Positions 1 through 6,701 of a stretch of DNA of 64,000 nt are shown piece by piece (position 1 is the stretch's first letter; each line of letters opens with the position of its first letter). Origin of the DNA: Nonomuraea maritima (GTDB lineage: Bacteria > Actinomycetota > Actinomycetes > Streptosporangiales > Streptosporangiaceae); contig NZ_FNFB01000025.1 of assembly GCF_900100395.1 (NCBI RefSeq), positions 1 through 64,000 of the forward strand, read 5' to 3'. Under the pieces are notes generated by a model. That model searched no databases, was not told the DNA's origin, and saw only the letters and a program-made list of their open reading frames with translations. The position numbers and the translations under genes are program-made.

Positions 1-100
1 CGACCGAGTCGATCATCGCTGCGGTGTGGGTGTCCTGGTGAGTGTCCACGCCGCCGGCGACTTCTGGCATCGGCGGGTTTTCGGGTGTAATGGAAGTCAT
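1..100 (-). CDS. IS110 family transposase, N-terminal fragment (runs off the window)
   Basis: The reverse strand from base 100 opens with ATG and codes for 33 residues before the window ends. It contains the signature GGVDTHQDTHTAAMID, in which the first aspartate of the RuvC-like DEDD catalytic core of IS110 transposases sits in the G-V-D-T-H context. An AGGA sequence lies about eight bases upstream of the ATG as a ribosome binding site. IS110 enzymes insert and excise DNA through a RuvC-like domain plus a C-terminal serine-containing domain, guided by a bridge RNA in characterised members. Only the start is visible, so intactness cannot be judged. Confidence 0.85.
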   Translation of the reverse strand, partial: MTSITPENPPMPEVAGGVDTHQDTHTAAMIDSV

Positions 101-328
101 CGTCGTCCTGTCGTCTTGACCGGGGGCAGGGCGGCACGCACCAGCCGGGCAACGCGGACAAGACAGTGATGGGGCCTCTGGCCAGGCTCCTATGAAGTCA
201 CGGGCGCCACGTCCGGTGAGTGCAGATGAGCGCCTCCCGGCCAGGGCCGACAGATCCCGTTGAGGACCCAAGGTCAGTCAGTCGCTGGGTCAGACCCTGG
301 CGGGAGACGCTCATCTACATCATCACTG
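1..328 (-). mobile_element. IS110-family insertion sequence, 5' part (transposase start plus non-coding end)
   Basis: The left edge holds the first codons of an IS110-type DEDD transposase reading leftward, followed by about 230 bases without a gene up to the end of the helicase gene. IS110 elements carry a long non-coding end upstream of the transposase, and in several members that end encodes the bridge RNA. No terminal inverted repeats are expected in this family and none were seen, so the outer boundary cannot be fixed from sequence and lies somewhere between about 200 and 328. The rest of the element lies outside the window. Confidence 0.45.
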
Positions 329-1606
329 TCAGACGCGGTGCCGCGCCAGGTGCTCCAGCACGGCCTGGTTGGCCTCCCACCCGTCGGGGAACTTGACCGG
401 CACCCCGAGCTGCACCGGCTCGGCCGAAGGATGGGCGTCCAGCAGTTCGGCGATGCCCGCCCTGGCCACCACCACGCACGCGTGCCGGTGCCGGGAGGCC
501 AGCACGCACAGCCGTCCCGACTCCAGGTGGAACGCCGTCGCGTCACGGCGTCCCGACAGGGGGTGCAGCACGATCGTCACGTCGTACTCGCGGCCCTGCA
601 GCCGGTTCGCGGTGTCGACGGTGATCTCCGGCGGCAGCCCGGCCGCCCGGATCGCGGCCACCTGGTCGCGGTGCGCCGCCCCGACCGCGATGCGGTCGGC
701 CGTGACCGGCCGCTCGCCCTGCTCAGAACTCGCCACCGCGCCCCGCTGCAGCAGCCGCTCGGCCAGCATCGCCACCGCCTGCACGGCCTCGCCGTCGGTG
801 CGCACGGTGTGCCGGTTCGGCAGCTCCAGCAGTGCCCAGCCCGAGCGGGCAGCCTCCTCCAGCGCCCGGTCGTGGACGGTCCCCATGCCGCCGGTCGTCA
901 GCTCAAGCCGCCGGTCACCCGGCCCGGTGCCGGACCGGAACCCGGTGAACGGGTAGAACGCCTGCGACACCACGGGCGCCGCCGACGCGGGCAGCCGCCA
1001 CGACACGGGCAGCCGGTGCACCGGCAGGTCGGGGTTGTGGCGCAGCAGCACCGAGACCGCGCTCTGCAGCGGGTCCCACGACAGCCCCGACCAGCGGTCG
1101 CCGTCCACGATCGAGAACGGGTCGAGCTGCCCGGGGTCGCCCACGAACAGCGCCCGCTCGAACAGGCCGGCGATCCGCAGCAGTTTGTCCGAGCGCATCT
1201 GGTACGCCTCGTCCACGATCGCCCAGGGCCACACCCGCTCGCTGATCCACGCCCACTTGTCGGCCGTGGCGATGACGATGTCGGGGTCGTTCAGGTCCTG
1301 GACCCGGGTGGCGACCCGGACGCCGGCCAGCTCCAGCAGGCGCGGCGGCGGCGTGTACCCGCCCGCCGACAGCCGCCCGACCCTCAGGTGGGGGTGCTTG
1401 TCGCTGATCCGTACGACCAGGTCGTCGACCTGCTCGTTGGTCTGGGCCACGATCATCAGCGGCTCGCCGGTGGCGGCGATGTGGGCGGCGGCCCGTACGA
1501 CGAGAGTGGACTTGCCCGCGCCCGGCGGGGAGTCGACGACCACGCCCCGGTGCCGGGGCAGGTCGGCGAGGACGTTCTGGATGACCTGCTCCGGGCTGTC
1601 GGTCAC
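329..1606 (-). CDS. Superfamily 1 DNA/RNA helicase, Dna2/Upf1-like (AAA domain)
   Basis: This 425-residue ATP-dependent helicase shows the SF1 motifs in order: Walker A PPGAGKST at residues 27-34 (K32), motif Ia around AQTNEQ at 54, Walker B DEAYQ at 132-136, motif III VGDPGQLDP at 155-163, motif IV VSWRLP, motif V with ANRLQGREYD, and motif VI near SRHRHA. The arrangement matches the Dna2/Upf1 (SF1B, 5'-3') branch. No nuclease domain is fused to it, but a Cas4-like nuclease lies two genes upstream. The GTG start at 1606 was chosen because AGGAGG sits seven bases before it and it overlaps the upstream stop as GTGA, indicating translational coupling. It is the last gene of the four-gene operon and abuts the IS110 end. 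The helicase assignment is firm; its biological role is not known. Confidence 0.82.
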   Translation of the reverse strand: MTDSPEQVIQNVLADLPRHRGVVVDSPPGAGKSTLVVRAAAHIAATGEPLMIVAQTNEQVDDLVVRISDKHPHLRVGRLSAGGYTPPPRLLELAGVRVATRVQDLNDPDIVIATADKWAWISERVWPWAIVDEAYQMRSDKLLRIAGLFERALFVGDPGQLDPFSIVDGDRWSGLSWDPLQSAVSVLLRHNPDLPVHRLPVSWRLPASAAPVVSQAFYPFTGFRSGTGPGDRRLELTTGGMGTVHDRALEEAARSGWALLELPNRHTVRTDGEAVQAVAMLAERLLQRGAVASSEQGERPVTADRIAVGAAHRDQVAAIRAAGLPPEITVDTANRLQGREYDVTIVLHPLSGRRDATAFHLESGRLCVLASRHRHACVVVARAGIAELLDAHPSAEPVQLGVPVKFPDGWEANQAVLEHLARHRV

Positions 1607-3030
1607 GACCACTCCTCCTGGGCGTCCTCGTCGTCGGGCGTGTACCCCCGCGGCGGCCCGCCGTGCGTCCACGGGGTGGCCTCGGCCTCGGGCAGGGTCG
1701 CCGACCCCTGGAAGTCGTCGGTCAGCGACGTGTAGCACACCCGCTCGCCGACCTCGGGAACCGAGCCGGGAGCCGCCGTCTTGCCCCTGCCCATGCCCTT
1801 GGTGATCTTCACGGTGATCAGGCCCTCGTCGGCCGCGACCAGCACGGCGCCCTGGCCGCGGCGCTGCGGGGTGCCGAGTGAGGTGCCTTGCGGCAGGCGT
1901 ACCGGATCGTCGGTCTTGACCACCACGAGCGGGCGAAGCTTGCGGGAGCGGCCCTCGCCCTCGGTGTTCTCGGGGTCCGTCTCGACGACCTCGCCCGCGA
2001 ACGCCTCCCCGGTCAGCCGGTACTCGGCCATCACCATCGGGTCGTCGTAGGCGCGCTGCACGTCGTAGGCGGCCTGGGCCCGTTCCATGCGGGCCAGCCG
2101 GGCGGCGGCGGCCACCGCGCCGTCGCGCCGGGCCTGCGGCGGCGCCCCCTCGGCGACGTGCGCCGCCATGCCGCTGAACGAGCCGCGGTCCTGCTCCCAG
2201 CGCTGCGCCACGCTCGCGCCCTCCGGCAGCGCCGCCAGCAGGTCGATCGCCTGCCAGACCAGCCGCCACGTCGGCTCCAGCTGCGTCCGCAGCGCCTCGG
2301 CGACGCGCTCGGCGGACCCGCTCTCGATCGCGGGCGCGAGCACCTCGGCGTCGAAACCAGGGTCGGTCGCCGGACCCGCCGGCGGCCAGACGAGCGGGTC
2401 CTCAGCCTCGTCGCTCGGCCCTGTGGTGATCCACGACATGAGCGCCGCCAGGTTGGCGTCCTCCAGCGAGCTCTGCCCGCTGGCCCAGTGCCGGCCCAGT
2501 TCCTCGGTCGCCGCCAGCATGATCGAAGAACCCGGGTACGCCGCCCGCTCGGCGAAGTACGTCAGCCACCGCCCCAGCAGCGGCACCGACCCCGGCACCG
2601 GATACGGCCCGTCGGCCCGGCGGAACCGCGTCGAGCGGCCGAGCAGCGCGGTGAACGCCACCCCGCCCTGGTTGGGCACGACGAGCTGCGGCGCGTCGAC
2701 CGCCCGCTCGTACGGGTCGGCGTTCTTGCGCTCGACCGTCTCGGTGTCGACGGTCAATGCCTCGACGTACGGCAGCAGCACCCCGGCCAGCTCGGCCGCC
2801 CACGCGAAGCGCAGGTCGCGGTTGCGCGGCTGGGCCACCACCAGCAGGCGCGGGTCGTCGCGGTCGGTGCCGAGCATCGCCGCCAGCGGCGCGGCTGCCT
2901 CACCCGACAGCTTGAGCGGGATGAACACCATCGGCCGCCGCGACAGATGACAGTGCCGCACGGTCGCGACGGGCTGCGCGATGCCCTCGTCGAGGGCGCG
3001 CAGCCGGGCCAGCGAGGTCAGCAGGCTCAT
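1603..3030 (-). CDS. Uncharacterised 475-residue protein of the nuclease-helicase operon
   Basis: I do not recognise a known domain. The protein is mostly alpha-helical and rich in Ala, Arg and Glu, with alternating hydrophobic and charged stretches in the first 300 residues. A more beta-like C-terminal part (about 350-450) contains VKITKGMGRGK, which could be a small barrel. The tail is acidic (DDEDAQEE). There is no signal peptide or membrane segment, so it should be cytoplasmic. The ATG at 3030 has an AGAGGA ribosome site about six bases upstream. Its stop overlaps the helicase start by four bases, and the nuclease gene ends 39 bases upstream. The strict coupling suggests a stoichiometric partner of the helicase, perhaps a DNA-binding or specificity subunit; this is inference from context only. 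Confidence 0.7.
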   Translation of the reverse strand: MSLLTSLARLRALDEGIAQPVATVRHCHLSRRPMVFIPLKLSGEAAAPLAAMLGTDRDDPRLLVVAQPRNRDLRFAWAAELAGVLLPYVEALTVDTETVERKNADPYERAVDAPQLVVPNQGGVAFTALLGRSTRFRRADGPYPVPGSVPLLGRWLTYFAERAAYPGSSIMLAATEELGRHWASGQSSLEDANLAALMSWITTGPSDEAEDPLVWPPAGPATDPGFDAEVLAPAIESGSAERVAEALRTQLEPTWRLVWQAIDLLAALPEGASVAQRWEQDRGSFSGMAAHVAEGAPPQARRDGAVAAAARLARMERAQAAYDVQRAYDDPMVMAEYRLTGEAFAGEVVETDPENTEGEGRSRKLRPLVVVKTDDPVRLPQGTSLGTPQRRGQGAVLVAADEGLITVKITKGMGRGKTAAPGSVPEVGERVCYTSLTDDFQGSATLPEAEATPWTHGGPPRGYTPDDEDAQEEWS

Positions 3031-3069
3031 GCCGGTCCTCTCACCACAGCCGCCTCAGGACGGCGGAGC

Positions 3070-4215
3070 TCATGTCAGGCACTCCCTGCGCAGGCGTTCG
3101 GCGTTGCGGAGCAACCGGGCGATCTCCTCCTGGCCCTCGGCCGGAGTGCGCGTGCCGTCGGCCAGGCCGAGCGCCTCGGCCACCGAGGCGACCCCGCCGA
3201 GCTCGTCGCGCACCTGGCGGCCGAGCAGGTCGGAGGCGCCCTCCTGGCGGGCCTCGTCGCGGCAGAAGAAGCACATGTCGCAGGTGGACAGGCAGTCGGG
3301 CGCGTAACGCGCCGTCGTACGGCTCAGCGCGTCGGCCAGCTCGGCCACCGGACGGGTGGGCCGGCCGTCGTCGTCGGGCCGCAGGTCGAAGGTCAGGTCG
3401 TCGGGCAGCGCGTCGAGCAGCCGGTCGAGCGTCGTCATGCGGGTGAGCTGGCGCCGCAGCACCGCCAGCTGCTTGCGCACGTCGACCAGCGTGGCCACCG
3501 GGCGGTTGGCGAAGTTCTCGGGGCACACGAGCACCACGTCGTGCGAGACCAGCCCGGGGTCGTGCCCCAGCTCCTCGAGCGTCGTCCGCATCGCCAGCAC
3601 GTAGACCGCCGCCTGCCGGGCCGCCGCCGCCACCGCCGCCGGATCGGCCTGCCCGTCGATCACCGAGAACGACTTGACCTCCACGACGTGGAACCGGCCC
3701 CCGAGCTGGAACGCCACCAGGTCGGGCTCCAGGTACGCGGTGTGCCCGGCGATGCTCAGGCTGAGCAGCGGGTGATCGTAGAAGGTGGCCGCGCTGACGG
3801 GCTCGGCCGCCGTCGTGGAGCGGGCGGCGTGGTCGAGGAGGGAGCGGGTGTGGGTGTGGCGCAGGTGGGCGCCGACGTTCTCGACGTCGTGGTAGGCCAC
3901 CTCCTCGACCGGCAGGTCGAGCAGCTCGCGCAGCATGCGCAGCAGTTCGGCGCACCCGTCGGCCTTGACCAGCGCCTCGAACATGTTGCCGCGCGTGATG
4001 GCGAACGGCGACTGGCCGAACGGCGCGGGGAAGCCCAGGTGGCGGGCGGCGGCGTCCTTGTCGATGCCGGCGCCGTCCATGAGGGCCCGGCGGGCGCAGC
4101 CCGGGTTGGCGGCCAGCGCCGCGATGGCGCGGGCGTCGTGCGGCCGCGGCGGCGTCGTGCCCCGCAGCGCCTCCAACCGGCGCACCGGGTCGCCTTCGCG
4201 CTTCAAGCCGGTCAC
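3070..4215 (-). CDS. PD-(D/E)XK nuclease with Fe-S cluster cysteines (Cas4/AddB/Dna2-nuclease-like)
   Basis: This 381-residue protein has the RecB-like nuclease core: RGNMFE at 75-80, the PD of EPDLVAF at 164-165, and EVK at 179-181. One cysteine (C40, in NPGCARR) lies before the core, and a cluster C308-x3-C312-x2-C315-x2-C318 lies after it. This split layout is typical of nucleases of the Cas4, AddB and Dna2 type that bind a 4Fe-4S cluster; one of the four C-terminal cysteines is therefore likely spare. Such enzymes resect or process single-stranded ends, usually beside a helicase, and here a helicase of the matching class is in the same operon. The GTG start at 4215 overlaps the upstream stop as GTGA. 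No CRISPR array or other cas gene is nearby, so it should not be called cas4. Confidence 0.75.
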   Translation of the reverse strand: MTGLKREGDPVRRLEALRGTTPPRPHDARAIAALAANPGCARRALMDGAGIDKDAAARHLGFPAPFGQSPFAITRGNMFEALVKADGCAELLRMLRELLDLPVEEVAYHDVENVGAHLRHTHTRSLLDHAARSTTAAEPVSAATFYDHPLLSLSIAGHTAYLEPDLVAFQLGGRFHVVEVKSFSVIDGQADPAAVAAAARQAAVYVLAMRTTLEELGHDPGLVSHDVVLVCPENFANRPVATLVDVRKQLAVLRRQLTRMTTLDRLLDALPDDLTFDLRPDDDGRPTRPVAELADALSRTTARYAPDCLSTCDMCFFCRDEARQEGASDLLGRQVRDELGGVASVAEALGLADGTRTPAEGQEEIARLLRNAERLRRECLT

Positions 4216-4982
4216 TTCGCCTTCTCCTTCGTGATCGTGCTCAGCGTAGCGGCGCCGAACAGGCGCGCCGTGTCACCGAGTTGGACGGCGGCGCGTCGCG
4301 CCAGCTCCGCGCGGTCGCGCGTGTCGCGTTCCACGTGCACGGCGAGCTCGGCCCTGGCCGCGGCCACGACCCGCGCAGGGTCGGGCGGGGCCAGGCCGGA
4401 GTCGGTGGCGCCGGGGATGTTCCTGGCCATCCTGGCCAGCAGGCGGACCGCCCGCTCGTCGTCGCTGCGCTGTTTCGCCACCGCGATGGCGCAGTTGAGG
4501 AAGTCGACGCGGGGGCTGAGCGGGCCGACGACGCGGCGTTCCAGCGGCCAGGTGCTCAGCGTGAGCAGCCCGCGGGCGGCCGACAGCCGGTCGGTCAGGG
4601 CGGCGCACAGGTAGTACGGCCGTCCGAAGGGCGACGACCGGAACGAGCGCTCCTCGTCCCGGCGCAGGCTGGTGAGCCGGTCGCTGCGCAGCGTACCGCC
4701 GAAGAAGGCGTCGCTGACCGCGACGATCAGCCGCGGCTGGGCGGTCGCGCCGAGCAGCCGCAGCCCCTGGTGCACCTGCTCGCGCACCGTCACCAGGCGC
4801 GGCGGCTCCTGCTTGGCCTGCGGGTGCTCGCCGCTGACGAGCGCGTCCCAGGCCCGTTCGGCGCTGCGCAGGTCGGCGCGCAGGCTGCGGGCGGTGCCGC
4901 CGTCGCGGGCGCGCATCGCCCTGCGTACGGCGGCCCGTAACTCGTCGATCCGCCGCTCCAGCTCGTCCAGCCGGTCACCCAT
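4212..4982 (-). CDS. Uncharacterised protein with N-terminal coiled coil, first gene of the nuclease-helicase operon
   Basis: This 256-residue protein begins with a strongly charged heptad-like segment of about 50 residues (MGDRLDELERRIDELRAAV and onward), predicted to form a coiled coil. A mixed helical domain follows, with no catalytic motif I can name. There is no signal peptide or transmembrane segment. The ATG at 4982 is the first good initiation codon after the promoter at 5027-5055. The reading frame is open further upstream, but that part is GC-poor and repetitive and is unlikely to be coding. Its stop codon overlaps the nuclease start by four bases. It may act as an oligomerising or sensor subunit of the operon's complex, which is inference. 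Confidence 0.68.
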   Translation of the reverse strand: MGDRLDELERRIDELRAAVRRAMRARDGGTARSLRADLRSAERAWDALVSGEHPQAKQEPPRLVTVREQVHQGLRLLGATAQPRLIVAVSDAFFGGTLRSDRLTSLRRDEERSFRSSPFGRPYYLCAALTDRLSAARGLLTLSTWPLERRVVGPLSPRVDFLNCAIAVAKQRSDDERAVRLLARMARNIPGATDSGLAPPDPARVVAAARAELAVHVERDTRDRAELARRAAVQLGDTARLFGAATLSTITKEKAK

Positions 4983-5006
4983 GGCGGCGAGCGTACCAAC
5001 AGTCCC

Positions 5007-5055
5007 AGTATTTTCCAGTATTTTCCGGGATATCGGGCGCGATCTACGCTGTAAA
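5007..5055 (-). promoter_or_regulatory. Promoter of the nuclease-helicase operon with tandem 10-bp operator-like repeat
   Basis: On the minus strand a -35 TTTACA (5050-5055) and a -10 TATCCC (5027-5032) are separated by 17 bases; the -35 lies inside the last codons of the upstream methyltransferase gene. Directly downstream, where transcription should start, AGTATTTTCC (plus-strand reading) occurs twice in perfect tandem at 5007-5016 and 5017-5026. Two 10-bp copies place both on one face of the helix, as expected for an operator bound by a dimer or by adjacent monomers. The AT-rich repeat stands out strongly in this GC-rich DNA. Confidence 0.5.
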
Positions 5056-5829
5056 GGCGGGCTCGGCGGAGACCCACGTGCGGTCCTCGGTGAGGAAGCG
5101 CCCCAGCCGCAGGCCGACTGCCGCGAGCTCGGCGGCCAGCTCGTCGTCGGTGAACCTCCGCGACGAGAACGACTGCGTCCAGACCCGCTCCTCGCCGCCC
5201 TCCTCGCGGTACGCGTAGCGCATCGTCGCCTCGAAGATCCCCGGCGACACCTGCTCCACGGCCGCCATCGTGACCGAGACGGGACCGTCCGCACGTCCCG
5301 TGCCGGACCGCCACCGGTCGTGCGCGTCGGCGGGCATCCACTGGATCAGCACCTGGCCGCCGGGCCTCACGTGGCGCGCGCAGGCCGTGAGCAGCGTCCG
5401 CCGCGTCGGGTCGTGCACGGTGTTGACCAGCTGCGAGGCCAGCATGACGGTGTCGAAGAGGCGCTCCAGCCGCAGGTCCTCGACGCGGCTCAGGACCGTG
5501 CGGGCGCCGCGCACGCGGGCGAGCATCTCGGGGGACTCGTCGACGGCGACCACGTCGAAGCCGCGTTCGAGCAGCGGGTGGGTGACCCGTCCGACGCCCG
5601 CGCCCAGTTCGAGGATCGAGCCGCCGGGCGGCGTCACCTGTGCCACGATGCCGGGCTCGTCGCCCGCCCGCAGCAGGCTGTAGAAGTCGACAGGCGAGCC
5701 GTCGGGGGTGATGGGGCCGGAGCCGGTTCCACGTTCGCGCATGCTCAGAACGTAACTCCGCCGACCGCGCACGACACCCGCCGTGTCGAACAGCCGCCCG
5801 CGGCCGGAGGTTCGGTCGAAGTGGGTCAT
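5044..5829 (-). CDS. Class I SAM-dependent methyltransferase
   Basis: The 261-residue protein has a Rossmann methyltransferase fold. Motif I is ILELGAGVG at about 72-80, followed by the acidic strand end VVAVDESPEM, then a motif-IV-like stretch before HVRPGGQVLIQW. The substrate is not evident; the closest general class is the small-molecule methyltransferases (methyltransferase 11/25 type). The start is uncertain. The ATG at 5829 has no clear ribosome site, and an internal ATG at 5742 (MRERGTGSG) would still keep the whole fold. It lies upstream of the nuclease-helicase operon on the same strand but is probably a separate unit, because that operon has its own promoter at the end of this gene. 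A divergent gene starts at 5932. Confidence 0.75.
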   Translation of the reverse strand: MTHFDRTSGRGRLFDTAGVVRGRRSYVLSMRERGTGSGPITPDGSPVDFYSLLRAGDEPGIVAQVTPPGGSILELGAGVGRVTHPLLERGFDVVAVDESPEMLARVRGARTVLSRVEDLRLERLFDTVMLASQLVNTVHDPTRRTLLTACARHVRPGGQVLIQWMPADAHDRWRSGTGRADGPVSVTMAAVEQVSPGIFEATMRYAYREEGGEERVWTQSFSSRRFTDDELAAELAAVGLRLGRFLTEDRTWVSAEPAFTA

Positions 5830-5931
5830 GATCGGCGAATACCGCCGATGTCACCGCATGACGGGAGTGACGGGTGCGGCGACGGGGCATGCAACTGCGG
5901 TCGGGATCGAGTGATCGGAAGGAGACCTCCC

Positions 5932-6204
5932 ATGGAAGAACGCGTTGCCGGTGCGTCCGCCGGGCAGGCGTCGGCTCGCGTGCCGTGCACGCCGCCCGCC
6001 GCCTCCCAGCTGTACGAGATCGCCGTCCTGGACACCACCGCCGAGGACGGGCGGGCGCGCTGGCACACCATCGGGTGGGGCGTCGACCGCATCCACGCGC
6101 AGAGCCTCGCCGAGTCGTACGTGACGCGCCCGATGTGCCCCTACGAGGAGGCGCGGATCCGGCACAACGGCCGGCTCGTCGCCGTCCACCGCCGCCCCGC
6201 CTGA
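5932..6204 (+). CDS. Small hypothetical protein, 90 residues
   Basis: This short cytoplasmic protein has no recognised domain. After a low-complexity N-terminus (about 25 residues rich in Ala and Ser) comes a compact region with LYEIAVLDT, HTIGWGVDRI and RHNGRLVAVHRR, which reads as alternating beta strands and one helix. The ATG at 5932 is preceded by a good GGAG ribosome site. The gene is divergent from the methyltransferase, and the roughly 100 bases between them must hold both promoters. Its codon use, with G or C at nearly all third positions, supports real coding. No function is proposed. Confidence 0.62.
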   Translation: MEERVAGASAGQASARVPCTPPAASQLYEIAVLDTTAEDGRARWHTIGWGVDRIHAQSLAESYVTRPMCPYEEARIRHNGRLVAVHRRPA

Positions 6205-6373
6205 CCCCCCGCCTCACCCGGGGATCGGCGACGCCCCACACTCCGTCGCCGGAAAGAAACCTGCGAATCGGCCCGATCCATGGTCACCGGAAGGCTGTTT
6301 CGTCATAGGATTTTCTGTTGATGAATGTATGCGTACGTCCCGGGCCGGCGACCGGGGTGTGGAGGCGAAGGTC

Positions 6374-6694
6374 GTGAGTGTGTCGGAAGACCGTCCGTCC
6401 CGGTGGACGTTTCTCACCCACCATGCCCGGGTGCTGGTGGAGATCGCGCGCAACCCGGAGATCAGGCTGCGCGACATCGCGGCGGCCATCGGGATCACCG
6501 AGCGCGCGGTGCAGGGCATCGTCCGCGACCTGTACGAGGCCGGCTACCTGCACCGCGACAAGATCGGCCGGCGCAACCGCTACAGCCTCAACCTCGACCA
6601 GGCCTTCCGTTACCCGACCGAGGCCGGGGTGCCCGTCAAGGTGCTGATCGACATCTTCTCCCGGCACGACATGAGCGGGCCCGGCGCCGAGTGA
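6374..6694 (+). CDS. Winged-helix DNA-binding regulator (MarR/ArsR-like)
   Basis: This 106-residue protein is almost entirely a winged helix-turn-helix domain: a helical start (WTFLTHHARVLVEIARNP), the HTH around IRLRDIAAAIGITERAVQGIVRDL, and a wing (RDKIGRRNRYSLN). It most resembles stand-alone MarR-type regulators common in actinomycetes. The GTG at 6374 is preferred over the ATG at 6329 because GGAGG lies eight bases before it and the added residues match nothing. It converges on the PAS-GAF-SpoIIE phosphatase gene with only seven bases between the stops. The target is unknown. Confidence 0.75.
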   Translation: MSVSEDRPSRWTFLTHHARVLVEIARNPEIRLRDIAAAIGITERAVQGIVRDLYEAGYLHRDKIGRRNRYSLNLDQAFRYPTEAGVPVKVLIDIFSRHDMSGPGAE

Positions 6695-6701
6695 CGCGCG
6701 C

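Noticed and set aside
3070..4215. Nuclease considered as cas4 of a CRISPR locus
   Set aside because: No cas1, cas2 or repeat array lies in the window, and its operon partners are not Cas proteins.
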